Origin: Anaerolineales bacterium
GTDB taxonomy: Bacteria > Chloroflexota > Anaerolineae > Anaerolineales > Villigracilaceae
Direction of reading: 5' to 3'
NCBI GenBank assembly: GCA_016789305.1
Contig: JAEURJ010000023.1
Coordinates: 620,001 to 684,000, forward strand
Length of the DNA: 64,000 nt
Shown: positions 32,398-40,984 of the stretch, one piece after another
How positions within the stretch are numbered: the first letter of the stretch is position 1
How the letters are laid out: each line of letters opens with the position of its first letter
Translations under genes and position numbers: made by a program
Notes under the pieces: model-generated
Seen by the model: the letters and a program-made list of their open reading frames with translations, nothing else
Told to the model about the DNA's origin: nothing
Database searches by the model: none

Positions 32398-34107
32398 CTA
32401 ATACTTTCGTTCCACAGGCTGCCACATGGAAATATCCACAGGGATGTAATCCAACTTTGGTCCATCGTTTGTAAAGCGGGCCATCGTGTGCTTCAACCAT
32501 TTCTCATCATCGCGGACTTTGTAATCCCTGCGTGCATGTCCGCCGCGTGATTCGGTTCTGGTCAATGCGCCGAGCGTCGCTACTTCTGCCACATCGATCA
32601 TGAAGCCTGTTTCAATGGCGCGTTCCAGATCCGTGTTGTAGCGCAGGCTTTTATCCTTCAACGAAATCGATTTATATCGTTCCTTCAACTCGCGGATCTT
32701 CTTCAAGCCCGCTTCCATTTGCTCGCCCGTGCGGAAGACGCCCATCGTGGCATCCAGATTCTTTCTCAATTCTTTTCTGATTTGATAATGATCTTCCGTT
32801 CCCTTGGATGCAATCAACGCATCGATCTTCGCCCATTCCTGCTCGGCCGTCTTTGGCATCTCCGCAATTGACGCATTCGCGCAATATCGCGCCGCTTCTT
32901 CGCCGGCCACACGCCCCCATACCAAACATTCCGCGGTTGAATTTGCACCGAGTCGATTCGCTCCATGCAGTGACACGCACGAGACTTCCCCCGCCGCCCA
33001 AACATTTTCCACGCCGGTGTGACCTTTGATATCGGTATGCACGCCGCCCATCGTGTAATGTGCCACCGGGCGGATCGGAATCGGTTTTTCGATGGGGTCG
33101 AGGCCAATATGCTTGATCGTCACTTCTCTAATCAATGGAAGTCGTTCAAGAATTTTTTCTCTTCCCAAATGGCGCAAATCCAAATGTATGTAATCCAAGC
33201 CATCAGGTCCGGGGAAGCCGCGACCTGCTTCGATCTCGGTCATTTCGGAGCGCGAGACCATGTCACGTGGGGCGAGTTCCATTTTGCTTGGGGCATACGT
33301 TCCCATGAAACGTTCGCCGGTATTATTTAATAACGTCCCGCCTTCGCCGCGGCATGCTTCTGTCATCAAGATGCCGCTGGGAATTAATCCCGTCGGATGG
33401 AATTGAATGAACTCCATATCTTTGAGTGGAAGTCCTGCGCGATAGGACATGGCGAGTCCATCACCTGTCACAGTTTCGGAATAAGTGGTGAAGCCAAAGA
33501 TTTGACCTGCTCCGCCGGTGGCAATGATCAATGCCTTGCCGCGAATTAACACCTGACGTCCATTGATCATGTCGATCATGGTCAGGCCGGCAAAGCGATT
33601 GTTTTCAATCAAAATGGAAGTGACGAAGCCTTCGTCGTAGCGGTTGATCTTTTTGGTGTGCTTCATCAACGTGTCGTACAACGTCTGCATTTCGAGGAAG
33701 CCGGTTTTGTCAGCGGCGAAAACTGCCCGGGGAAACGTGTGCCCGCCAAATGGTCGCTGGGCGATGCGCCCGTCTTCCCGTCGCGACCAGGGAATGCCCC
33801 AGTGATCCAAATGCAAAATTTCCTTGGGCATTTCATGCACAAAGAAATCCACAACATTCTGGTCGGCGAGAAAATCCGAACCCTTGACCGTGTCCCATGC
33901 GTGCAGTTCGTAGCTATCGCCTTCGTCCTGCCGCATCACAGCGGCGGTGCCGCCTTCAGCGGCAACGGAATGGGCGCGCATCAATTGAAGCTTCGAAACG
34001 AGTGCAATATCCAGTTCCCCCTTGCTTTGCTGGGAGGCTTCCAACGCGGCGCGCAGCCCCGCCAAGCCCGTCCCCAAAATGACCAGATCGTGATTGAACA
34101 CTTCCAT
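32398..34107 (-). CDS. sdhA: Succinate dehydrogenase/fumarate reductase flavoprotein subunit (copy 2)
   Basis: 569 residues. VILGTGLAGLRAALEAS binds FAD and His46 in MRAHSVAAEGG is the expected covalent FAD ligand. QFHPTGLIPSGILMTEACRG, HYTMGGVHTDIKGHTGV and HGANRLGANSTAECLVWG form the substrate site. ALTRTESRGGHARRDYKVRD is the family signature. It is only distantly similar to copy 1 in most loops, so these are old paralogues rather than a recent duplication. GAGGAG precedes the ATG. It heads sdhA2-sdhC2-sdhD2-sdhB2. Confidence 0.95.
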   Translation of the reverse strand: MEVFNHDLVILGTGLAGLRAALEASQQSKGELDIALVSKLQLMRAHSVAAEGGTAAVMRQDEGDSYELHAWDTVKGSDFLADQNVVDFFVHEMPKEILHLDHWGIPWSRREDGRIAQRPFGGHTFPRAVFAADKTGFLEMQTLYDTLMKHTKKINRYDEGFVTSILIENNRFAGLTMIDMINGRQVLIRGKALIIATGGAGQIFGFTTYSETVTGDGLAMSYRAGLPLKDMEFIQFHPTGLIPSGILMTEACRGEGGTLLNNTGERFMGTYAPSKMELAPRDMVSRSEMTEIEAGRGFPGPDGLDYIHLDLRHLGREKILERLPLIREVTIKHIGLDPIEKPIPIRPVAHYTMGGVHTDIKGHTGVENVWAAGEVSCVSLHGANRLGANSTAECLVWGRVAGEEAARYCANASIAEMPKTAEQEWAKIDALIASKGTEDHYQIRKELRKNLDATMGVFRTGEQMEAGLKKIRELKERYKSISLKDKSLRYNTDLERAIETGFMIDVAEVATLGALTRTESRGGHARRDYKVRDDEKWLKHTMARFTNDGPKLDYIPVDISMWQPVERKY

Positions 34108-34230
34108 GCAACATTCTCCTCGTAAAAAGATGAAGAATAGCCGATTAGGATTTCATTGTAGGATTTTCGGGGGCTTTCAGTTAGTGATGTTTGTCATGGA
34201 TTGGCGGGATGGATAGCCGTAGAGTTAAAC

Positions 34231-34264
34231 AAAAAAGGGTCGGGACCTTAAGTCCCGACCCTTT
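34231..34264 (-). terminator. Intrinsic terminator after icd
   Basis: AAAGGGTCGGGAC pairs with GTCCCGACCCTTT around a short loop, followed on the minus strand by TTTTTTG. It ends 7 nt past the icd stop. Confidence 0.9.
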
Positions 34265-34270
34265 CATAAA

Positions 34271-35839
34271 TTACTTCTTTCCTTTTTTCTTTGCTGCCTT
34301 CTTCGCAGGTTTCTTTGCGGTAACTTTCTTCTTTGGCGCAGCTTTCTTGACTACTTTCTTAGCCGCCTTCTTAGCAACTGCCTTTTTCGCTACTGTTTTC
34401 TTCGCAGCAGGGGCAGCCTTCGGTGCCGGGATTTCCTTGTCCATCCAGTTGATGATCGCATCGCCGAATTCGGAGCACTTGATCTCTTTTGCACCGTCCA
34501 TCAGGCGGGCAAAATCGTATGTGACTGTCTTCGCGGCGACGGCGCCTTCCATGCCTTTGACGATCAAATCAGCAGCTTCGCCCCAGCCCATGTAACGCAG
34601 CATCATCTCACCCGAAAGGATGACCGAGCCGGGGTTGACCTTGTCCAGGTCGGCATATTTCGGCGCGGTGCCGTGAGTCGCTTCGAAGATGGCATGGCCG
34701 GTCACGTAGTTGATATTCGCACCCGGGGCAATCCCGATGCCGCCCACCTGCGCAGCCAACGCATCAGAAAGATAATCACCGTTCAAGTTCATGGTGGCGA
34801 TCACATCGTAATCGCGCGGGCGGATGAGCACGAACTGCAAGGTCACATCGGCGATGGAATCTTTGATCAGCAGCTTGCTCTTCCATTTGCCTTCGCCATG
34901 CGTGCCCCATAATTTGAGCGCTTCTTCGATCTCGGCCTTGATCTCACCCTGTTGTGCGGGGCTCATCATATCGAAACCGGGGTCGATCATTTTTGCATTA
35001 TCTTCCACGGAAAGATTTGAATTCTTTTCCTTGTTGCCGAGGATCCAGGTCTCACGTTCGGTGACGATGTCATTCCTAAATTCACGCTTGGCGAGTTCAT
35101 AGCCCCAGTCCTTGAAGGCACCTTCGGTGAACTTCATGATGTTGCCCTTGTGGACAAGGTTGAGGCTCTTGCGTTTGTTCAACAATGCCCAGGTGATCGC
35201 GGCGCGCACGAGGCGCTCAGTCCCTTCGACGGAAACAGGCTTGAAGCCGATGCCCGAGGTCTCAGGAAAGCGCATCTTGCTGTATTCCTTGGGGAAGGCT
35301 TCCTTGAATAATTCCTTGAACTTTTTATTATCCTCGGTGCCGTTGGCAAATTCGATGCCGGTGTAAATATCCTCCGTATTTTCGCGGAAGATGACCATGT
35401 CCACGAATTCGGGGTGATTGACCGGCGAAGGCACGCCCTTGTACCAGCGCACCGGGCGCAGACAAACATACAGATCGAGCAGCTTGCGCAGGGCCACATT
35501 CAACGAACGAATACCGCCGCCGATGGGTGTGGTCAACGGGCCTTTGATGCCCACCAAAAATTCGCGGAATGCCTCGGTGGTTTCATCGGGCAGCCAACTC
35601 TGGAACATCTTGAACGATTTCTCGCCCGCGTACACTTCCATCCAATGGATCTTGCGTTTTCCGCCGTACGCTTTTTCCACCGCCGCATCGAGTACGCGTT
35701 CCGAAGCGCGCCAGATGTCGCGACCGGTGCCGTCACCTTCCACATACGGGATGATCGGATTGTTCGGTACGTTGAGTTTTCCATTCGAAATGGAGATCTT
35801 TGCCCCGCCTGCGGGGACTTTTACATTTGTGTATGACAT
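34271..35839 (-). CDS. icd: NADP-type isocitrate dehydrogenase with a Lys/Ala-rich C-terminal tail
   Basis: 522 residues. Residues 1-470 are a normal homodimeric isocitrate dehydrogenase: IPYVEGDGTGRDIW, LTTPIGGGIRSLNVALRK (isocitrate-binding Ser, Asn and Arg), VIFRENTEDIYTGIEFANG, LVHKGNIMKFTEGAFKDWG (catalytic Lys) and FEATHGTAPKYADLDKVNPG (cofactor pocket). It converts isocitrate to 2-oxoglutarate in the TCA cycle. Residues 472-522 are unusual: 23 Lys and 16 Ala among 51 residues, no acidic residue, built from AKK, AAKK and PKKK units as in histone H1-like bacterial proteins. AGAGGAAAGC precedes the ATG and TATAAT lies about 35 nt upstream. The tail could bind nucleic acids, polyphosphate or membranes, but this is inference. 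Confidence 0.95.
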   Translation of the reverse strand: MSYTNVKVPAGGAKISISNGKLNVPNNPIIPYVEGDGTGRDIWRASERVLDAAVEKAYGGKRKIHWMEVYAGEKSFKMFQSWLPDETTEAFREFLVGIKGPLTTPIGGGIRSLNVALRKLLDLYVCLRPVRWYKGVPSPVNHPEFVDMVIFRENTEDIYTGIEFANGTEDNKKFKELFKEAFPKEYSKMRFPETSGIGFKPVSVEGTERLVRAAITWALLNKRKSLNLVHKGNIMKFTEGAFKDWGYELAKREFRNDIVTERETWILGNKEKNSNLSVEDNAKMIDPGFDMMSPAQQGEIKAEIEEALKLWGTHGEGKWKSKLLIKDSIADVTLQFVLIRPRDYDVIATMNLNGDYLSDALAAQVGGIGIAPGANINYVTGHAIFEATHGTAPKYADLDKVNPGSVILSGEMMLRYMGWGEAADLIVKGMEGAVAAKTVTYDFARLMDGAKEIKCSEFGDAIINWMDKEIPAPKAAPAAKKTVAKKAVAKKAAKKVVKKAAPKKKVTAKKPAKKAAKKKGKK

Positions 35840-35936
35840 GCTTTCCTCTTTTGACTTGTTGAAATATCGCTCGGATTATACACCCGCCTCATTTACACCC
35901 GACGCCTGATTCAACACCACAAACAATTTCCTCCCC

Positions 35937-35964
35937 TTGACTTTGTCAAAAATCGGCGTAAAAT
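35937..35964 (+). promoter_or_regulatory. Promoter of the uracil/xanthine permease leader
   Basis: -35 TTGACT (35937-35942), 16-bp spacer, -10 TAAAAT (35959-35964). Transcription would begin near 35971, leaving a leader of about 140 nt. Confidence 0.65.
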
Positions 35965-35991
35965 TTTGCTCAATGTATAAACAATTTGCGT

Positions 35992-36080
35992 ACAGGCAAT
36001 CCATCCACCAACATTTCTTCGGGATGCCTGTTTTGATTTTGTGATCTAAAGAGAGTTGCTGAAAGCGACTCTCTTTTTTT
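35992..36080 (+). promoter_or_regulatory. Attenuator-like leader with terminator hairpin before the permease gene
   Basis: Two hairpins lie between promoter and gene. The first is ACAGGCA (35992-35998) with TGCCTGT (36025-36031), extended by TCC/GGA past a bulge. The second is GAGAGTTGC (36051-36059) with GCGACTCTC (36065-36073), followed by seven T at 36074-36080. That second element is a standard intrinsic terminator placed 33 nt before the start codon. GCAAT in the first stem could pair with GTTGC of the terminator, as an antiterminator might. The layout suggests control by a ligand (purine or pyrimidine) or a protein, but it matches no riboswitch or PyrR site that I recognise. Confidence 0.6.
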
Positions 36081-36112
36081 ATATTCCAACCTGATCAAGA
36101 GGAGAATGGTAT

Positions 36113-37549
36113 ATGGCAACAAAAGTAAAGCCCAAGAAGTCTGTGCCCGCAAAAAAGACGAAGCCCAAGCCAAAGGCGGAGAGTCAGCCCCAGGTTACAC
36201 AGGAGGCGATTGTTCTTCCGCCTGCAACAGTGTCCGGTTATCTGCCGGATGACACTCCGCCCGTGGGAGCGATGATAAGCCTGGGATTTCAACAGGTTTT
36301 AACCATGTTCCCCGCCACTGTGTTGGTGGCCATCCTTACCAAGTTTGATGTAGGTGTTACCTTGCTCGCCTCCGGCCTTGGGACCATCATTGCCCTGCTG
36401 GTTTCAAAGCGTAAGATACCGATGTATTATGGTTCGTCGTTTTCATATATTGCCGTGGTGGTAACCGCCATGTCTTTGTATGCAGGCGATTGTTTTGCCA
36501 GCGCCGAAGTCTATTGTCCGGAAGGCGTGCGGTTGGTCCAGGTGGGTATCATCGGTACTGCCGTGTTTGAAATCCTGATCGGGTTGATCATTATGCAAAT
36601 TGGAAAGGCTGCGCTGGATAGAATCCTCCCTCCAATCATCACCGGTTCCATGGCGGTTGTGATCGGTATCGCCTTGGCAGGCGCAGCGCTTGGCATGGCA
36701 GGAAACAATTGGCTGGTTGCCTTCATTACTTTGCTTGCTACGGTCTTGTTCTCTGTATTCCTTCAGAATAAAGGTTTGCTTGGCATGTTACCCATTTTGC
36801 TTGGGGCGATTTTCGGATACCTTGTTTCAGCTGCCTTTGGCATCGTGGATTACAGCGGGATCTTAAGCGCGGCTTGGTTCCGTGTTCCTGCAATTACCCT
36901 GCCCGCATTCAGTGATCCGCGCGCCTGGGAATTGGTGGTCAGTATTTCATTGATCGCCATTGCCACCATTCCAGAATCCACTGCGCATTTGTATCAAATG
37001 AGTTTGTATATTGACACCCTTGCCGAACAATTGGGACGCGCAAAATACAACATCAAAGAGCTGATCGGTTTGAACCTCGTTGCCGATGGCGCGGATGATA
37101 TTGTGGTCGGGTTCCTCGGTGGTGCGGCTGGTACCAACTACGGAGAGAACAATTCCCTGATGGCGATCACACGCAACTACTCAATTCCCGTATTGATGAC
37201 TGCGGGTGTAATGGCTATTTTATTGGGCTTTGTCGGAAAACTCGCAGCAGTTGTGAACTCCATTCCCGTTGCGGTCACCGGCGGACTTGCCATTTATCTC
37301 TTTGGCGTCATCGGGATGCAAGGTATGGCGCTTATTCAATCTGAAAAAGTTGACCTGTTTAACCCCAAAAATCTTGCGATCGGTGCAGCCATTTTGGTGT
37401 GCGGCATTGGCGGAAACCTTGGCTTGCCCAATGGACTCTTCCCCTTTACCATTCCAGTCGTGTTTCCAACAGGTATCCCAGCCATTGTGTTTGCTGCCAT
37501 TGCAGGAATCGTAATGAACTTGATCTTTGTCATTTTCCAAAGAGACTAG
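36113..37549 (+). CDS. Uracil/xanthine permease (NCS2 family)
   Basis: 478 residues and about 13-14 membrane helices. Features of the nucleobase:cation symporter-2 family include GMISLGFQQVLTMFPATVL-like helix 1, a Q/E-containing helix 8 region (IAIATIPESTAHLYQMSLYI) and the LVADGADDIVVGFLGGAAGTNYGENN loop with the N-x-G motif. These bring uracil or xanthine into the cell. The first 27 residues are unusual, with nine Lys within the first 21 (MATKVKPKKSVPAKKTKPKP) before the membrane domain. GAGGAGAATGGTAT precedes the ATG. Confidence 0.9.
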   Translation: MATKVKPKKSVPAKKTKPKPKAESQPQVTQEAIVLPPATVSGYLPDDTPPVGAMISLGFQQVLTMFPATVLVAILTKFDVGVTLLASGLGTIIALLVSKRKIPMYYGSSFSYIAVVVTAMSLYAGDCFASAEVYCPEGVRLVQVGIIGTAVFEILIGLIIMQIGKAALDRILPPIITGSMAVVIGIALAGAALGMAGNNWLVAFITLLATVLFSVFLQNKGLLGMLPILLGAIFGYLVSAAFGIVDYSGILSAAWFRVPAITLPAFSDPRAWELVVSISLIAIATIPESTAHLYQMSLYIDTLAEQLGRAKYNIKELIGLNLVADGADDIVVGFLGGAAGTNYGENNSLMAITRNYSIPVLMTAGVMAILLGFVGKLAAVVNSIPVAVTGGLAIYLFGVIGMQGMALIQSEKVDLFNPKNLAIGAAILVCGIGGNLGLPNGLFPFTIPVVFPTGIPAIVFAAIAGIVMNLIFVIFQRD

Positions 37550-37587
37550 TACTGGAATAATAGACCTCATACATAAGTATTCGACCG

Positions 37588-37606
37588 CAAAAGCAGAGCT
37601 TTTGCA
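37588..37606. repeat. Short palindrome
   Basis: A perfect hairpin of GCAAAAGC, AGA and GCTTTTGC. The same arms with loop TCT recur at 57921-57939 after the cupin gene. Confidence 0.6.
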
Positions 37607-37617
37607 ATCCATAAATA

Positions 37618-37655
37618 AAGAGACGGTCACTTCTAAAGTGACCGTCTCTTTTTAT
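37618..37655. terminator. Bidirectional terminator between permease and desaturase genes
   Basis: AAGAGACGGTCACTT (37618-37632) pairs perfectly with AAGTGACCGTCTCTT (37636-37650), loop CTA, then TTTA. An A-rich stretch (37612-37619) serves the other strand. Confidence 0.9.
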
Positions 37656-37687
37656 TTCAAATCCGTTTATTCGTTTCCGATCCGTTA

Positions 37688-38695
37688 CTACATCTTGTTC
37701 GATTGCAGTTTGTATTTCTTCACAGCCTTCCAGCCGACGAGCATTTTTTCCTTCTCGTCCCACAAACGGAAGTACAGTGACTTCAAACTATCGCGGAAGG
37801 TCAGCGGCTCGATCTGGAAGATTGGATTTTCAGCATGGCATTGTTCCAGCTTGTAATTCGGGATCTTTGGGCTCAGGTGATGGATATGATGGAAGCCGAT
37901 GTTGCCGGTGAACCATTGCAGCACCTTGGGGAGTTTATAGAAGGAACTGCCGTCCATGCCGGCGTTGAAAAAGCTCCAGCTTTGATGACGTTCCCAATAG
38001 GTTGGGTCAAAGTTATGTTGAACATAGAACAACCAAACGCCTGCGCCGCAAGCCATCAACAGGATGGGCATTTCCACCAAAACGTAGGCCTGCCAGCCGA
38101 TGTGATAGATCGTCCAGCCGACGAAGCCGAGCAGGGCAATGTTGGTCCAGATGACGCTGTTTTTCTCGCGTTTGCCGGATTCGGCGGACCAAAAACGGTG
38201 TGTGATCGCAAATACAATGGTCGCGCCGATGGTGAACAAAATGATCGGGCTGCGCATGATGCGATAGCCAACTTTTTTGTACCAGGGAGCGGCAATATAT
38301 TCCTCCACGGTCATCGTGTAAACGTCGCCGATGCCGCGGCGGTCAAGGTCACCGGCGGTGGCGTGGTGAATGGCGTGGCTGTGCTTCCATTCGTAGTACG
38401 GAGTCCAGACTGCCGCACCGAGTAACAAGCCCAATCGGTCATTGGCCAGCTTGGTCTTAAAGAAAGAACCGTGGCAGCAATCATGGAAGATGATGAACAT
38501 GCGGACCATGAATCCGGCGGCGGGAATTGTCAACAAAAGGGTCAGCCAGTAGCCAACTTCAAGGCTGCGATAGGCAAGATACCACAGTACGAAAAACGGG
38601 ATGACTGAATTCACTACCTGCCACAAACTGCGCCAGGTCTCGGGATATGCGTACTTGGCAACCACAGATTGCCACTTGGTCTTTCCAATACTCAT
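37688..38695 (-). CDS. Fatty acid desaturase (membrane di-iron)
   Basis: 335 residues. The three histidine boxes of membrane desaturases are present: IFHDCCHGSFF, WKHSHAIHHATAGD and GFHHIHHLSPKIPNY, with hydrophobic pairs between. It introduces a double bond into an acyl chain, probably on phospholipid or acyl carrier, using O2 and an electron donor such as ferredoxin. That suggests at least transient exposure to oxygen. CGGAGGAATAAAC precedes the ATG. It follows the gene at 38715 by 19 nt. Confidence 0.88.
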   Translation of the reverse strand: MSIGKTKWQSVVAKYAYPETWRSLWQVVNSVIPFFVLWYLAYRSLEVGYWLTLLLTIPAAGFMVRMFIIFHDCCHGSFFKTKLANDRLGLLLGAAVWTPYYEWKHSHAIHHATAGDLDRRGIGDVYTMTVEEYIAAPWYKKVGYRIMRSPIILFTIGATIVFAITHRFWSAESGKREKNSVIWTNIALLGFVGWTIYHIGWQAYVLVEMPILLMACGAGVWLFYVQHNFDPTYWERHQSWSFFNAGMDGSSFYKLPKVLQWFTGNIGFHHIHHLSPKIPNYKLEQCHAENPIFQIEPLTFRDSLKSLYFRLWDEKEKMLVGWKAVKKYKLQSNKM

Positions 38696-38714
38696 TGTTT
38701 ATTCCTCCGGTTGT

Positions 38715-39932
38715 TTACTTTTCAGCGGACATCACCTGATACTCCAGGTACGCCGTAACCCCGTTGATGTAATGTTGCTGCCCATCCACGCGGATGGACG
38801 GATCGTCACATGAACTGAATATACCACCACCGTACCGTTCTGTCATTTGGTCTGAAATGGCCCAGTTGCAGTTGTTGTCCGGTAATTGACGCGCACGGAC
38901 AAAAGTAATGAAGGTGCGGATGTCGTCATCAAGCCAGTCGTGTTTTTCGTTGGAAAGATGAAATGCTTCTGCCAGCGCTGCAAGCGCCTCGATCTTTGTG
39001 GCAGAGGAGATGCTTGAGTTTTTTGCGCTCAATGAACGAACACCACCATCGATGACAACATGCGCGATTTCGTTTGCATATTTTTTGTCTGCTTCTGTTA
39101 ATTGATCCAGACGGGCCAGCATGGCGAAGGCGTAGCTGTGCCAGTGATCTTCGGTGATCGGTTGGGTGATCATGTAGTCGTTGACTTCGCGGGCCTGTGT
39201 GAGCCAGAGTGGATTGCCCGTCATTTCATATAATTCTGTCAACGCGAGCAGGCTTTCGCCGGGGGAATAGATTGAATAATAATCGGGGTCGGCAGTGCCG
39301 CCATAATGCGGGTCGAAAGCATGATAAAAACCGCCTTCCGGCTTGCGCAGGGACACTATAAATTTCCCCAACTCTACAGCAATATGCCTTAAGTTGTGTT
39401 CACCAAGTTCCATGTCGCCTTTGACCTGCCAGCGTTTGTAAATGGTATCGACAGCCAAAGCGCTGCCTCCAAGTTCGCATGTACCGTTGGTATATAGGCA
39501 AGTTCCCGTAAATTGTTTCGGTTCCGTGATCAACAGGTCAAGGTATCGATCCAGGGCCAGGTCACCCGCATCGCAGTATTTTCCCTGTCTGGAAACCCGG
39601 CAAACCGTATATAACGCACCTGTCCCGGCGATCAAGCGGATGTTGGACGGTGAATATTCACGCGCGCCGGATTGAAAATCCACCTGATAGGAGAGTTCAC
39701 CGTTCGTCAATTGCTGGCGCACCATGTACTCACCAGCAGCGATGACCGATTCTTTTAGCGGACTGTCTGGAATGGGAATGGAATTTGGAGGTAAAACGAT
39801 CGACTCTGCCGTGGCGGTTACCACCGAGGTTCTGACCAATAGGAATTGATCCCTGCCAGATGAACTAATCAATATTGCGATGACAATGAGGGTGATCGCG
39901 GCCACAATGAGTTTTGCTTGTTTTGACGGCAT
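38715..39932 (-). CDS. Membrane-anchored protein with alpha/alpha-toroid-like domain
   Basis: 405 residues. One N-terminal helix (AKLIVAAITLIVIAILIS) anchors a large exported part. Repeated helical pairs with aromatic/acidic residues (IRLIAGTGALYTVCRV, ALAVDTIYKRWQVKGDMELG, DPDYYSIYSPGESLLALTEL, EHWHSYAFAMLARL) resemble (alpha/alpha)-barrel enzymes such as epimerases or glycoside hydrolases. No catalytic assignment is possible. GGAGAGGTGT precedes the ATG; a TTG four codons earlier opens the frame. It is co-transcribed with the desaturase. Confidence 0.6.
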   Translation of the reverse strand: MPSKQAKLIVAAITLIVIAILISSSGRDQFLLVRTSVVTATAESIVLPPNSIPIPDSPLKESVIAAGEYMVRQQLTNGELSYQVDFQSGAREYSPSNIRLIAGTGALYTVCRVSRQGKYCDAGDLALDRYLDLLITEPKQFTGTCLYTNGTCELGGSALAVDTIYKRWQVKGDMELGEHNLRHIAVELGKFIVSLRKPEGGFYHAFDPHYGGTADPDYYSIYSPGESLLALTELYEMTGNPLWLTQAREVNDYMITQPITEDHWHSYAFAMLARLDQLTEADKKYANEIAHVVIDGGVRSLSAKNSSISSATKIEALAALAEAFHLSNEKHDWLDDDIRTFITFVRARQLPDNNCNWAISDQMTERYGGGIFSSCDDPSIRVDGQQHYINGVTAYLEYQVMSAEK

Positions 39933-40000
39933 ACACCTCTCCAAGGATCAGGAATATTAATAAGAATATCACACCCTGTTTTGGAAAAAGTTACAGGAAG

Positions 40001-40663
40001 TTAACAGAGTTTATTCTGCAAATCCTGCAAGGTCAGTTCTGCCATCGAAGAAACAGTTAAGTCACCGCGAACGTTCATTTGAGATGTCAATTGATTGGGG
40101 ACAGCGACCACGAAGATGCCGGCGCGGCGGGATGCTTCCACGCCGTTAAGCGAATCTTCGAAAACAACCGCTTCGTTCTTTTGGACCTTGAGCCGCTCCA
40201 GCGACTTGAGATAGATATCCGGGTTGGGTTTGGTCCGGCCGGGCGCCACATCATCCTGGCAGGTGATGAAATCAAAATAATGAAAAATATTCAACCGCTT
40301 TGCATGGGCGTCCACCCATGAATGCGGCGAGCTGGATCCAATGGCAACTTTGATCCCCGCAGCCTTCGCCTGTTCGATCATGTCCACCACGCCCGGCAAT
40401 ATGGGACTTGCGTGAATGATCGCATCCGTTTCCTTTCGGTAGCGCGCTTTCGAAGAAACAGGATCCAGCCGTCCCGAAGAGAGAAGCGCAAGATGCTCCG
40501 CCGCATCAAAGTTTGAGATGCCATATCCGCCGATGGTTTTCTTCCACTCATCGAGCGGTAATTCAAAACCGTGGTCTTTGTAGATCGATTGCCAAACCAG
40601 AACTTCGGGTGTCTCGGTATCAAGGATCAACCCGTCGAAATCAAAAATAAGAGCTTTCAACAT
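40001..40663 (-). CDS. HAD-superfamily phosphatase / beta-phosphoglucomutase-like
   Basis: 220 residues. Motif I is FDFDGLILDTE (nucleophile Asp and acid/base Asp). Motif II is VAIGSSSPHSWV (Ser). Motif III contains Lys in FITCQDDVAPGRTKPNPDIY. Motif IV is VVFEDSLNGVEASRRAGIFV. A helical cap is inserted at about 15-90. This subfamily (subclass I) includes phosphoglycolate phosphatase and beta-phosphoglucomutase; the substrate is unknown. Its ATG directly follows the stop of the preceding gene (TAAATG). Confidence 0.85.
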   Translation of the reverse strand: MLKALIFDFDGLILDTETPEVLVWQSIYKDHGFELPLDEWKKTIGGYGISNFDAAEHLALLSSGRLDPVSSKARYRKETDAIIHASPILPGVVDMIEQAKAAGIKVAIGSSSPHSWVDAHAKRLNIFHYFDFITCQDDVAPGRTKPNPDIYLKSLERLKVQKNEAVVFEDSLNGVEASRRAGIFVVAVPNQLTSQMNVRGDLTVSSMAELTLQDLQNKLC

Positions 40664-40984
40664 TTATGGAAACCGCCTGACGAAATTTGAAATTGCTTCC
40701 CAGATCTTTATCTGATCTTTTTCTTCGGTTGTGATGAGATTGATCACTTCGACCATCGCGATTTTCATGGCCGCGAATTCGCGTTTTGCTTCACGCACCG
40801 ATTTGAAGAAGCGGGTGTGATTGATCCAATTATTAATATCGCAGGAAACCGAAACATACTGTTTGCCGCGTTTCAACGTAATGCGTGCGCCGCCGGGATA
40901 TGCTTCATCCATGACAATCACGTCCCCTTGCATTCCCTGTGTGCCAACAGTGTCTCCGTCATGAAAGGGAAGCCAGCTACTCAT
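40664..40984 (-). CDS. Small conserved protein, unknown function
   Basis: About 106 residues if started at MSSWLPFHDG, overlapping the GNAT gene by 8 nt; a longer frame begins 14 codons upstream. It is a compact alpha/beta protein (GDVIVMDEAYPGGARITLKR, YVSVSCDINNWINHT, then helix REAKREFAAMKIAMVEVI). It is unrecognised at family level. Placed between GNAT and HAD genes with no gaps, it is surely expressed with them. Confidence 0.6.
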   Translation of the reverse strand: MSSWLPFHDGDTVGTQGMQGDVIVMDEAYPGGARITLKRGKQYVSVSCDINNWINHTRFFKSVREAKREFAAMKIAMVEVINLITTEEKDQIKIWEAISNFVRRFP

